Assembly (NCBI GenBank): GCA_026873275.1 | Contig: JANTUC010000007.1 | Coordinates: 930,001 to 994,000, forward strand | Source: Pseudopithomyces maydicus | Taxonomy: Eukaryota > Ascomycota > Dothideomycetes > Pleosporales > Didymosphaeriaceae | Direction: 5' to 3' | Length of the DNA: 64,000 nt | Shown here: positions 43,491 through 55,666 of the stretch, piece by piece | Layout of the letters: every line of letters begins with the position of its first letter | Numbering within the stretch: the first letter of the stretch is position 1 | Translations under genes and position numbers: made by a program | Notes under the pieces: generated by a model | Databases searched by the model: none | What the model saw: the letters and a program-made list of their open reading frames with translations, nothing else | Told to the model about the DNA's origin: nothing

Positions 43491-45129
43491 TTTTACGAGC
43501 TTGTTTAGTTAGTTGGTGTTGATTGTTTTGGACGTGATTGAGCGAGTGACGATTATTATAGTAAGAGAAGGTGAGGCAAAACGAGTGACTATGGCACAAA
43601 GGCCGGGAGGACTTGGGCGTGCGAGGCTGTCGACGTACAGAAGCCTTGTGCGAAGGAGCGCAACGAGGGCAGACGGGTTGGTTTTGAGGCGCCCGTTCGC
43701 GCTATGACAGCGATTAGGGGTCCATAATCCATTGTATGGCAAATTAGGCACGGTCAGGGCATTGCCGCAAGCGGACTAAGCTGGACCTGCAGGGCGCCAA
43801 ACCATTGCTCGAACGAGCTCGTGATGAGCATGCCAGATACATGGCGAAATGAGCAGTCCGGGGGAGGAGGACGAGGGAGAAGCGCATTGGGTTTAGCGGC
43901 CCCATGGAAGCGGCTAGCCGGCGCTATTTTCGTTAGCCTCAGCTCCCCTGACAAGCCGGGTTGATGCACAACACAGCACAACTGCATCACAATTCGCAGA
44001 CCAAGCAGCGTCCCGCAATCGATAGGATTGGCCTTGTGATGGCACTGATGGGGGCCTCATGGCGGGGCGAATTGGCAGCTTGGGCGTCCTCGGCACTCGC
44101 CCTCCTAGCCGACGTCCGGAGCCATCTCCCAGCGCCATCCCGTCTCTTCACCTCGTCTTAATCAAACCCCCTCGTCTGCGTCGCGAGCCCATGAGTAGCA
44201 CCGGGTATCGGGGAATTTAACCACTCGGGGACTGACTGAGAACAATGTCTGTGCTCAGGGGCATCCCGGTCGAGTGTTAGTGGGTAGCCATCTTTATTGC
44301 CCCCGAGGATCGCGCCCAGGAGCGTGCGCCATCGTGGTTCATCGTCCAGCGACAAATCATGAGCAGCCTGCCTCAACGGCTCTATCGTTTCGCCTCGAGG
44401 TGGGGCATGCTTGCTCGCTGCACTCTCGGAATATCTAAAATACCATGGCCGTGCGTGGGCCTGAAGGTTAGTGTGTAATCAAATACCGACATTTGGCTCC
44501 ATAATCGGCTCCAAGGTAGCGATGCAGCTTTGCCCTCGGGAACCTTTACCAAAATTTCCATGTACACTAGGGAATCGTCCATGTCGAAAAGGAGTGGATG
44601 GGATGAATACACAGTGGTTGACCACAACTACGGTAACTCAAGCGATTGTCGTCTAGTCGATTATGTCAGCAGAACACCTACGCCATTACCTGCACCGTCA
44701 TCAATGGATGTACAATGCTCACCAGTAAAAGGCGTTGATACCTGATGCAACATGGCGTAAATATTATAAACAAATGCCTCCTAAACATTTGCAACATTTG
44801 CAACATGGGAAATATGTTATGAAAAGGAGTGGATCAAAACCAGAGACGAGAAACAGATATGTATGCCCAACAATAATGCTGAAAACGCCAAAAAAAAAAT
44901 CGATCGTGCCCTGGCGCATGCATATCCGATGCGACCCCAAAGATGCGATGAAACGCCTGCAGTGACCCATCACAGATATGCTTCAGCTTGAGCCAAAACG
45001 CCCATCAAAACATTACAATCCTCCAGTAATACATGAAAAGAAAAGAACCCTGTGCATGAACGCTAATAGCAATACGAAAGTGTGAGGCAGCTATTGAAAA
45101 GCCAGTATCGAGCAGCAACACATGAGGTA
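43491..45129. other. intergenic region (1.6 kb)
   Basis: GH17 promoter side plus the 3' flank of the giant gene. Plus-strand ORFs (43513-43707, 43961-44161, 44530-44745, 44735-44965) are short and featureless. No tRNA-like fold was recognised by eye. Confidence 0.4.
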
Positions 45130-48100
45130 CTACTCTTTCGTCCCCTCACCCCCTTCCGTGGCCGGACCAGCAGTAGTTGTATCCCAAGTTCCCACTGCAC
45201 CGTCTCCATTGGCACTTCCGCTCTTTCTTCTTGATTTGAGCGAATTTGTCCTACTAAGCTGCGGGCTTTGTCCCGCAAGCGGACTGTTTGGGTATAGCCC
45301 CTTGATTGCCGCGCTCCTGCTCTCGCACATGTAAAAGCTATTTCTCCCACTGCCAGGTCTTTCGGTTGTGTTGGTCTTGTCACTGCGAAGCGACATTGTG
45401 TCACCGGAACTCCTGTTGCTTAGTGTGTAGCCACTCGTGCGACGCGTAGTGTCTGGCCTGTCTTCGTCTTTATCGTCATGTTTATGACGAGATTTAGAGC
45501 GTGTTTTCTTAACAGAGATAGAGTCGTCGGGTTGGAGCTCTTCTTGGCTTGGTTTCGAACGGGCTGAACGGCGCGACGAAGAAGTTCTGCGGCTACGATG
45601 ACTCGAGAGTGCATCAATCTCATCAATGGCAGCGAAAAGCGGTGACACAGGGCGATCGGCGGGAGTGGGTGCGGGAGAATGCGGCGGCGTAGGTAAGGTG
45701 GACGCAGAAGGATCAAAAGGCGGAATGATGGCACTTTCCGTGGGTGCTGGGAGCGGAGGTTGTCTTTCAGATGTTCCCGATGCTTCCGGGTCTGTAGGTA
45801 TTGGAAGAGATGAAGCGTGGGCAGGTGTGTCATCGTAGGTCGCTGCAGGAACAAGGAGGGAGGCTGGAGGGACACCATTTACACTTTCCGCCGGAAGCGA
45901 GTCCACATCGCGAGGTGTCTCATAATCGATTGGACCAGGAGGCGGACGAGTATAATGGGCTCCAGAAGGCTCTGGAGCGGCTAGTGTTGAGGACAAAGGG
46001 TCTTCCGTTGGGTTCGTGGGTGGAGGTGGAGACGAAGACCGTACAGAGTGCGAATTCGTTTTTGCAGACAGGGACGATTTTGAGCGGATTGAATTTCTCT
46101 TGGGGGGTACAGGAGGTGGTGTGCGTGATCGAATGGACGTCTTACTCGATTTGATCGAGACGGGAGAGGATGGTCGTATCGGAACGCGGTATTCAGGTTT
46201 CGGAGGATCAGATGGCGGAGGTGGCGATTTAGATCGGATTGATGATTCCTCTACAATTGGAGTGGGCGGCAGCGATGTTCTAGGCGCGGGCAACAGAGGC
46301 GGTGGAAAGTCAGCAGCAGTCGAAGGAGCATCGTTGGTAGTAGGTGGCAAACCTGCTGCTTGGAGCTCCTCGCGGCGGGCGACCACAGGCTCTGCGTCAT
46401 CGTACAAGGCTAGGCCGTGGTGGTATACGGAACCTTTGTCGGGATTTTCATTCTCTGTTTCATCGCGAAAGTTTTCATGCTTTGGCTCGCGATATATCAC
46501 TGGAAATAATCGAAGGAGCAGTCTTGGTCGCTCATCATGCGGAATTTCGGTTCCAACCAGCGATGCAATCGGGGTGCCTTCAGGTCGGTGACTAGGCCAG
46601 AAATCCGGTCCTACAAAGTCATGGTCGTTGTCGTCAATAGCGGGCATGGTTGCAGATATCATTTCCCTTTCAAGACGGGCGAAACGCCAAGTTTCGGCAG
46701 CCAATTTGACAATACGCTTTACTGCGATTTTGATACCTTCTTCTTCTCTGGGGTCGGCAAAGTGTTTGATAGCATTCACAATCTCTTCAACCACGGTGCC
46801 GGCAGCCGTGTTAATGCGCTGCTTAGCTCCACTACTTGTAAATGCCGCGAGAAGTGTTTGTTGGCGCCATATGGCCTCTTTGCGAGTGCTCTTGTCGCGT
46901 ATGTGGTTGCTCATTGATAGGAACAAAGAATCAGCCTTATCATAACGACGGCCCAGGCTGAACAGAAATGGACCAAACACGCGGTAGGTGACCAGCTTGG
47001 AGACTGTGTGGGCCACATAAGCCGCACGGAGTTGCCTGAATTACCGAGTCAGCGTCATTCATATGGCGAAAATTGAACATACCTTGAAGACGAGGTATCT
47101 GCCAAGAAAGACGGGAGGTAATAAGGTATCTGCTGTAGCTCCTCGGGTGGGGGAACGACTGGAAGGTGCACGAAATGGGTTGCAGCCAAATCTAGGATTT
47201 GTTTTTGTAGCTGAGTGAAAGAAACCAAACTGCGACGCGATTAGCGACATTCTTTGGGTGCAAGTAGGCGAGAGAACGATAATTGCATTATGACCCTGAA
47301 AATGCTAATGACTTTTCTAACCTCTTGACTCAACCGAAATAGCAATGCGCGCAAGATAGGGACGGTGAACTGCCAAAGCAACCAAAAACAGCAACCAAAA
47401 ACGCAAGAATATCAAATACCGTAGCAAACTTACTAATATGTATCACCCTTGCTCTTGATCTCAGCAATGTCCCCGTATGACTCCATAAGTTTCTCTAGTC
47501 TGGATTTCTCACTTTCCAAATTCGTGGCAACGCTCTTGATGATCTGCTTCTCCTTCTCATGCTCAAGCTTAAGCTCATTGTAATGTCTGAGAAGTTCCTC
47601 CTTGTCCTTCAGCATGTGCTCCATAAGCACCTTGCTATCCTCTGCTTTCTTGTTGGCCTCAGAATTCAACTCGACCCACGCCCTATCCGACTCGTCTTGA
47701 ATCTTCTTATGCTGACCCTCTAGTAAAGATCGCTGCTCCTCCCAGCTCTTGCGAAGACTTTCCACGTCCTCGCGATGCGCTTGAACCAAAGTAGCTCGCT
47801 CCTTTGCCCAGACCTCCATCGTCTCACGCTCACGCTTCAACGCTTGTTCGCAGTCAAGCTGAGAGGCACCCAACTTCTGCTCAAGTTCTGCTCGGAGTCG
47901 ATCAAAGCTCTCTTCTCGTTCCCGCTGTTGCCGCTGGTGTTCGGACCGAAGGTCGTCTTTCTCTTTAATATGTGCAGTTGATGCTTCCTGTCGCAGTTTC
48001 CCGGCCATGTCGTCGGCCTCTTTGAGCTTCTTGTCGAATTGAATGGCCAATGCAATCTTCTCCGCATCATTTCTAGAAGTCGTAGTTGTTTTCCACTCTT

Positions 48101-51100
48101 CGAATTCGACACGAGTTTTTGCTATTTCCTCAGAAGAAGCCTTTCCTATCGCCGTGTGGGTGTCCTCGAGTTCTTTGTATTTCGTCTCCCAAGAGCTGAT
48201 AGTGGCATCAAGAACAACCTTCAACTGGCCAGCCTCCACTCTGAATTTCTCGGCCTCGGCAAGTCGATCCTTGAGGTCTTTGACTTGTTCTTCCATATTG
48301 CCAACTTCGAAACGGAGCCTACTCGCCTCATTTGAGTGCTTGCGTTCAATGCTAGTGATTCTATCTCTCATGGTTTGAATCTCGTCATCTTTGGAACAGA
48401 GCTTCTCTTGATGCTCAGCAGTAGCTCGACGTAGTAAGTCCTCGCGCACTGCAAGCTGACTATTTGTCTCCTTATACTTGGCTAGGAGGACATGGAGATC
48501 AGGGATAGCTGTTGCTAGGTGTGATATTCTCGAGAAGAACGTATCACTAAGGCCATCGTCAATTGCAGAACCGTTTTCGATTGCAGGTAGACCGCCTGGA
48601 TAGCCTCTAGAGCGCATAGGATCATGACGTTGGGGTGGGCTATGACTATTATACCCATAATTTGGCGGGATATGGTTCCAACTGTCCTGATATCCGTGCG
48701 GAGATGATCCATGAGAGTGAGGGCCATAAGAAGAGTATTCCGGGTATCCACCGGCTTGACTCATACTGTGGGTAGGTGCGTGACTGGGTGGATGGCTGGA
48801 TTCGTGATAATACGGCGGCGCAGCGGGGGGTAATGATGTCGCGGATGGTGATACTGAGGCGGAGCCGGCGGTGGAGGATTCGAATAGTGATCAGGTGGAG
48901 GGGGATTTGAGTAATGTTCAGGCTGTGGTACGCGTGATGCAAATAACGGTCGAGAGTGGGCTGGCGGATACGACCCTCGAGATGAATCGCGAGACAACGT
49001 GTCGCCCCTCAATCTGGGTTGTATTATGGCCGAGTCGTCGTCGTCATCATCGTCATATATAGGTGCGCGCCGTGGCCGAGCTCTTGTCAATGGTGGTGTA
49101 GGAGCTGGCGGTCTGTCGTCCTCAATCACCTGATTGGCAGCTTCTGACTTGAATAGTGCGGAAGGAAGTGGTGGCCGCTCGGTTACTGTAGATCGTGGGG
49201 ATGGAGCACGGTCGGCACTTACAGGGGGGATATACGCAATTGTATTATGTGTAGGCACTGGTGATGCAGCCTTGGGTGAAGGAAGGGTTTGTGACTTGAC
49301 TGAAATAGGGGCAGACACTGCCGGTTTGTGTGAAATGGATTCCTTTCCTGAAAATGCTCGAGGACTTGATGCACGATCGTGTGAAACAGACAGCTCTGGT
49401 GCTTCAACAGGTATAGATTTCGACGGAAATGCTGGAGCAACTGGACTAGGCGCTGAAACAGAACTAACGTGTGGCTCTGGGGCAAGCTGCGGGCTTGGTA
49501 CTCTAGACACTTCTACAATAGTAGACTGCCGCTCAGGTTCAGGTTCAGGTTCAGGCCCTGGCTCTGGCTCTACACTACGCTTAGGCTCAACAACGCTTGT
49601 AGCTTGTGCGGGGACTATTCGCTCTGTTTCGGGAGCATACGTAGGAGGTATACTCTTGATTGATCCTGGCTCTGATTTGAATATAGGTTCGTCTTCGGGT
49701 GTGGGTGTAACTGGAGCATCAGGTTGGGTTTGCAGAGTTTTACTTGAGACTGGTTCCTCAATGGGAGTAGCACTACCCGATTGGTCCTTACTCTTCTTTC
49801 CCTTTTTTGCTTTCTTGGAAGTTTTTGAAGGTGGTTCCCAATCTTCAGTCACAGGCTCTTCAACTTTCTTAGGCTTTTCTGCGGCTTGGTGTTCTGCAGG
49901 TACAATCGATTGATCTGCAACCACTGAGGAATCGGTCACGGGATGTTCTTGCCTAGTTCCAAATCCCGAAGTAGGTCGCTCTGAATCTGCACCAGTTGGA
50001 AGTTCTGATGCCTCGATGACCGGCAGCTCTGGAGCTTCAATAATCGCAGATTTCTCTTCGACTTTAACTTTCTTAGCCTTCTTTCCCTTTTTCTTAGATG
50101 CTGGAGTCTCAGAAGCTGGTGGCTCAGGTGCTTCGACAATCGGTGGCTCGGGTGCTTCAACGACTGGTGGCTCAGGCGCTTCAATGACTGGTGGCTCAGG
50201 CGCTTCAATGACTGGTGGCTCAGGTGCCTCGACGACTGGTGGCTCAGGCGCTTCAACGACTGGTGGCTCAGGCGCTTCAACGACTGGTGGCTCAGGCGCT
50301 TCAATGACTGGTGGCTCAGGTGCCTCGACGACTGGTGGCTCAGGTGCTTCGACGACTGGTGGCTCAGGTGCTTCGACGACTGTAGACGATTCAAACGTTT
50401 CCACAACTGGTGGATCTGGTGCTTCGATGACTGGTGGCTCCGGCGCTTCGACGATTGGCGGCTCTACTGCTTCAACAACCGGCTCGGGTTCTTCAACCTT
50501 TTCAGGCTGTGGCAATGTCCCCTTTTTGCCCTTTTTGCCCTTCTTCTTGGAAGATTTGACAGGTGCGGTCCAGTCGTCAACAGCCGATTCTTCAAGTTTG
50601 CTCGTCTCGGTTGGAACAGGCGGGGGTTCGGGATCTTCTACTTTTGAAGGAAGCTCAGGCGCTTCGACAAGTAGAGGCTTCGGTGCTTCGACTGGAAGTC
50701 CCAGTGCTTCGACGACTGGTGACTCAAATGCTTCGATGACCGGAGGTTCTGGTGCTTCCACGACTGGGGGTTCTGGTGCTTCCACGACTGGGGGTTCTGG
50801 TGCTTCCACGACCAGGGGCTCATGTGCCTCAGCAACTACAGGAGATTTGGATACTTCGACGGCTGATGGGATTATAGATGGCTCAACAGTTGTTGAGGGT
50901 TCGGATGGTTCAACAATTGCCGGATGTTTAGGTTCTCCAACGACTGCTGAGGTTTCCAGCGTTTCTGTTATCGGGGCTTCTTGTGCTTTGACGACTACTG
51001 GGAGTTCTGGCGTTCCAATAGATTTGGATGGCTCAGATACTTCAACTGCAGGCTGCTCGACCTCCGCTTCCTTCTTGCCCTTCTTTCCTTTCTTCTTCTT

Positions 51101-51652
51101 CTTGCTGCTCAATCCGGCAAAAGATCCCCAATCGTCGTCTGGTGGCGGCGGAGGCTCTGATTTAGTAGGATCTTCACTTGGTGTCTCAGGTAGTCTGTCA
51201 GTATTTACTTCCTGGACCAATCCCTGTGCTATTTCTTCTGGGTTGGTCCGATTTACGGACTCTTGTTGCGGTTGCGATGCAGGTTCATCCGATGTCCATG
51301 CACTGACATCCAACTCTGGATCTTCTGCAATGATTTCTTCAGCTTTCGAACCGTGGGACTCTTCCTTCTGTGTAGGTATGTTGGCTTCGTCGTCGACGAT
51401 ACCTTGGCCAGCACCTGGTTCAGGGACGGGATCTGCTACTGGCGTGACGTCGGTTTTAGCCTCGGTCTGTGAGCCTGAAGGTGGTATGTTGTCGTCTGAT
51501 ATCGAATCTGCCGGGGCGGTTTCTGGTGATAAAGGTAGTGACGAAGGGACGGCAGTGACAGACTCCTCTGGTACAGCCTTTGGAGTCGCAGGTGGGGTCT
51601 GCTTCTGTGCCTGTGCCTGTCCCTGTGCCTTCTTGCCCTTCTTCTTTGCCAT
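45130..51652 (-). CDS. giant (about 2,090 residue) repeat and coiled-coil protein, unknown function
   Basis: I read one gene: exons 51652-47434, 47229-47083 and 47035-45130. Order: N-terminus MAKKKGKKAQ; acidic and Pro-rich regions with four modules of a Trp patch plus a lysine block (WGSFAGLSSKKKKKGKKGKK and similar); an array of V[VI]EAPEPP repeats; a Pro/Tyr/His-rich region; a coiled coil of about 330 residues (ISHLATAIPDLHVLLAKYKE to LEKLMESYGDIAEIKSKGD); a folded helical region (LQKQILDLAATHFVHLP, YVAHTVSKLVTYRVFGPFLFSLGRRYDKADSLFLSMSNHI); and a Ser/Pro/Arg tail. Intron 47230-47433 (GTAAGT donor, GCTAAT branch) joins ...GDTY to YLVSFTQLQK. A frame change at the plus-strand G6 run 48825-48830 splits the frame; adding one base makes all phases agree. 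Resembles uncharacterised fungal scaffold-type proteins. Confidence 0.75.
50113..50377 (-). repeat. 11 tandem 24-nt units encoding VVEAPEPP
   Basis: Eleven consecutive 8-residue units, V-[VI]-E-A-P-E-P-P, almost without substitution apart from Val/Ile. Degenerate copies occur at about 50410-50470 and 50640-50860. High identity implies recent expansion or homogenisation; copy number is likely variable between strains. Confidence 0.9.
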
Positions 51653-52723
51653 GATGGCAACTGCGGTAGACGCTGTTTATAGCAGAGTTACGGTGGTCTG
51701 CGGATTGCTTGCTTAAAAAGTTTGCTTCCCACAAAGACTCGGATGTTGTGTAAAGATAGGGCTAAGCGTAGCTAAGCGTACGCTTGCGTGGCACGATAAT
51801 GCGAGAACATGTAAAGGTGCACGAGACAGCGCAGTAGGCGCTATATACAGATTACTGGGAGTGCAGATGCAGGAGGATCTAAGAGCCGTGCATGGCGACG
51901 ACACGAACTGGAAACGCGTGTCGATCCAATGAGAGGACGCCAACGAGTAAGGAGATGCATATCAAAGTTAGCAGACTAATATATGGGCCCCAATCGAAAC
52001 GCATGGGGCCTCGGACTGCAGGTAGGAGCGCACGTATGGGCCGCGGGACGAGGTGAGATGGCCCCGTTCGTCATGCGGTTGAGCCACGATTGCTCGCAAG
52101 AATGGAGCGCGGGGCAGAGGGGTAAGTGGAGAGGTTGGACTCCTGCTACAATGGGACCGCGGTGGAGTGTTGACAGGCCGCCGGGGCGTGACATGAGGCT
52201 GCAGGCCGGGCTACCATGGGCAAAATCCATGGTGCGTATGCGTGGTCGACTTCGGTTGGCTGCACATGCATGTGATGCGGTTGCGTCCCCGGTAGCCGAG
52301 ATGCTCGAGCACCCGGCCTGGCAGTAATCATGGCAGTGCAGTGTGGAAGTGGACCATGCGTTGATGCGTTGTCCTCCTGGGCTCCATGTAGGTAGAGATA
52401 GTCCACAAGGGCCGAGCCTAGCGCCTCCCAAGATTACAGCACCGGAACAACTGGGGGGCAGGCACCCACCAGGCATCCACCAGGCACCCACCAGGGCATC
52501 AGGAGGGGGAGGGGCAGGCGACGGGCGGTCACGTGCACACGCTCCATCGCTCCTGCCGCCGCAGACGCGCCAAGGCGGGCGCACCTTCCAAGGTTGCTCC
52601 GCCCGCGACGCATCACCAACGCCATCGACCAAGCGGCCGCGTCCACGCCTGCGACCTCGCCTCTCTGCAACCGGGGATCGAGGATGACCTCTTGCCCCGA
52701 CCCGCACATCCACTTGAGGCGGC
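51653..52723. promoter_or_regulatory. divergent promoter region of the giant gene and RAD17
   Basis: About 1.07 kb between divergent starts. It contains three direct repeats of 11 nt at 52461-52493, GGTCACGTGCAC (CACGTG core) near 52527, and a GC-rich leader before the RAD17 ATG. ORFs on both strands here lack motifs. Confidence 0.45.
52461..52493. repeat. three 11-nt direct repeats (GGCAYCCACCA)
   Basis: GGCACCCACCA, GGCATCCACCA and GGCACCCACCA in immediate succession, about 230-260 bp upstream of the RAD17 start. Confidence 0.8.
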
Positions 52724-55209
52724 ATGGTCAAGCCGCGGGCAGCGCGCAAGAAGCCCGTCGTGGCTTCCTCCGACAGCGATGAGGGCCATCCGTGTTCGCC
52801 GCCCGCAAAGCGTCCCAAGAGGGCCGCGCTGCCAAAGGGCATCTCGAAGCCCATCACGTCCTTCTTTGGCGCTGCCCCGAAGCCGAAATCCTCGCAGCCG
52901 ACACCGAGTCCTGAGAAGCCCTCGCCTGGCCCACCGCTCGACCCATTCGATGACATTTTCGACTCGTCGGACGATGCTGGCGGCACGGCACCCTCGACTG
53001 CTTTGCCTCTCCGGAAGGGCAACCCGACTGCACCGGGCAGGGACAGTCGACTCAAAGCAAGCAGACGATTCTTGAGAACCGTCAGCGGTGGCAGCGGAAG
53101 CCGCACGACTCCCACCCCATCGCCGGCACAGGTGGTCGATACTGTAGACAGACGCCCGTGGAATGACAAGTACGGCCCAGCTTCGCTAGACGAACTGGCG
53201 GTGCACAAGAAGAAGGTCTCCGATGTGCGTACTTGGCTTGACAGTGTCTTTACTGGCAGGGAGCGTAAGAGACTGCTGCTCCTCAAAGGCCCTGCTGGAA
53301 GCGGCAAGACTACAACCATGACCCTTCTCTCGAAAGAGATGAACTTTCATATGAACGAGTGGAGAAACCCCACAATCTCGGCAGCACCATCCGAAGGAGA
53401 GTTCGTTTCTGCTACGGCACAATTCGAGGATTTTGTTGGCAGAACAGGCACGTTTGGCAGCCTGGCCTTCGATGGCTCCGCAGAGGCTCTGCGGCAACCC
53501 TCGAGCGCTCTCGAAATGGCAAGAGAGAAGCAACTGATACTCGTAGAAGAATTTCCCAATACATTCACGCGCACTTCCTCTGTTGTACAATCTTTTCGAT
53601 CTTCTGTACTCAGCTATCTTGCTGCAGCAACTCCATCCGCTACTGCTTTCTTTTCCGGGAGGTCAGAAGCACAGAATGTAACACCAATTGTTATGGTCGT
53701 CTCCGAAACCTTGTTGTCGACCAATACCGCTGCAGCTGACAGCTTCACTGCTCATCGGTTACTCGGTCCCGAGATTTTGACTCATCCGGGCGTTTCTGTC
53801 ATTGAATTCAATCCCATCGCCCCGACTTTCATGACAAAGGCACTAGATCTTATCGTTGCCAAGGAAGCGCAAAAGTCGGGTCGAAAGAAGACTGTTAGTC
53901 CGCAAGTAATTCAACGGCTCACAGAACTAGGTGATGTCAGGAGTGCTGTATCGTCACTCGAATTTCTTTGCCTGCGAGGCGATGACACGGAGGGATGGGG
54001 TACGAAAGTCAATTTGACAAGAAAAAGGGAACCAAGGACAAGGAAGTACCCTTGACGCAGATGGAGCAGGAGTCTTTGGAAATGGTTACACAACGGGAGA
54101 GCACACTCGGTATCTTTCACGCCGTTGGCCGAGTAGTCTACAACAAGCGACATCCTGAAGACCCGAAAAGACATCTCGTTCAACCTCCCAACTTCTTCCC
54201 AGAGCGACGAAGACCAAAAGCATCTGAGGTCAATATTGAGACCTTGATCGACGAGCTCGGTACCGACACGCAGACGTTCGTTGCCGCATTACATGAGAAC
54301 TATGTACTGTCGTGTGATGCAGGATATATCGAAGAAACACTTGACTGCATCAATGGCAGTCTTGATGCACTTTCCGACGCGGATCTTCTATCACCCGATC
54401 GTTTTGGGCTATCCAGTTTCGGCCAAAGGAGTTTCCAAGGGACTACCACAGACAATCTTCGTCAAGACGAAATGAGCTTCCAGACGAGCGTACGCGGCCT
54501 TCTCTACAGTCTTCCAACCCCAGTGAAACGTATGACACCTCCGCCAGGTGTCATGGGGGCAAAACCAAAAGGCGCTGGAGCTGCGACAGGAGCAGGAAAG
54601 GGCAGCGCGTTTGTCATGTACTACCCTTCGTCGTTACGATTATGGCGACAGCAAGAAGAGATAGGAGGATTACTGGAAATGTGGATTTCGCGTGCACAGC
54701 GAGGTGACCTTTTTGGTATCCGTTGTACATTGTCTAAGCCTGGTCCGATAGTCTTTGCTGGTGGCGTAGATACATGGCGCAGAAACACGTCTTTCACATC
54801 GTCATCGTCGCAGAACGAAGTGGAAGAGGATAAGTCTACCCCCATTTTTCTTGGCAGCGGCAGCTCCGCCCGCTTTGAAATGCTCCTCGAACGGCTACCC
54901 TACCTGCCTGCCATCTTGCGCAAACGTTCGTCAGCCTCGTCATCCACATCCTCCACGATACGTGAGATTCGCAGGATTACTGCATTCACCGGGTCGACCT
55001 TGTCCACTTTACCTGGAGATGAAGACGGAGACGAGAACGAGGAAAGCGGCGAACAGGAGCAATGGACCACAGACAAACCGACACCTGATACACCGCGGAG
55101 AAAGAGAGTAAACAAGATAGAAAGCAAAGAGAAAGGAGCAGAAAGTGTGATACCCGGAGAGGTGGACATGAAAAATTTAGTACTGAGCGACGATGATATT
55201 GAGGATTGA
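52724..55209 (+). CDS. rad17: checkpoint clamp-loader subunit RAD17 (Rad24)
   Basis: Replaces Rfc1 in an RFC-like complex that loads the 9-1-1 clamp at DNA damage. About 828 residues, no intron. The N-terminus is basic and disordered with SKPITSFF (residues 41-48), similar to a PIP box without the Gln. RPWNDKYGPASLDELAVHKKKVSDVRTWL opens the AAA+ region. Walker A is GPAGSGKTT near residue 189, the Walker B region is LILVEEFPN near 271, and VRSAVSSLEFL closes the lid. Then ESTLGIFHAVGRVVYNKR, strongly typical of RAD17. The printed frame breaks at A5 54022-54026: GWGTKVNLTRK reads in frame 2 and KGTKDKEVPLTQ in frame 1. One more A gives a continuous protein with total length divisible by three. 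The C-terminus is acidic (LSDDDIED). Confidence 0.93.
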
Positions 55210-55666
55210 TATAGTTAACATACGGGACAGAAGGTTTGTGCGGAATTGGAAAGCGCAACCTGTTCCGCTACATGGGGTTGTGTTTACATGCAAATTTAGT
55301 AGTAGTGGTGGTAGTTTCGTGGGAGTATCGCATTACCAGCACAGGTACTGATCCACCGTAAATCCCAAAGAGCAAGTCGTAGAAGAATTTCAATTGTATA
55401 CAGTGGGTATCACTGGCGATTTCGGTCTATCGACCCTATCCAATTCATGTACAGCGTACAGAGTTCCTTGATGCCCCAGCGAAAACAGTTTCTCTTCGAA
55501 GACCAGGCGCCCAAAAACTCCATGCAAATGCTGGTCAAGATACAAGCTCGCTAAGAAAAGATTAACGGTCCGAAACAGACCAAGCAGGTCGAACATCCCC
55601 CATCCCCCAAACACTAAACTCCGTGGCCGTGCTGATTGGCCAAAAAGATGGGATAATATCAGATTC
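55210..55666. other. convergent intergenic region
   Basis: 3' flanks of RAD17 and TFIIF beta, about 460 bp. No gene seen. Confidence 0.4.

Noticed and set aside
47059..47250. Minus-strand ORF starting MSLIASQFGFF as a separate gene start
   Set aside because: The neighbouring frame LQKQILDLAATHFVHLP joins in phase to both flanking exons through good splice sites, so this ATG is not the start.
50016..51716. 566-codon plus-strand ORF rich in GGSGAST repeats
   Set aside because: Exact antisense of the VVEAPEPP repeat gene; its openness follows from the repeat codons, and there is no independent motif.
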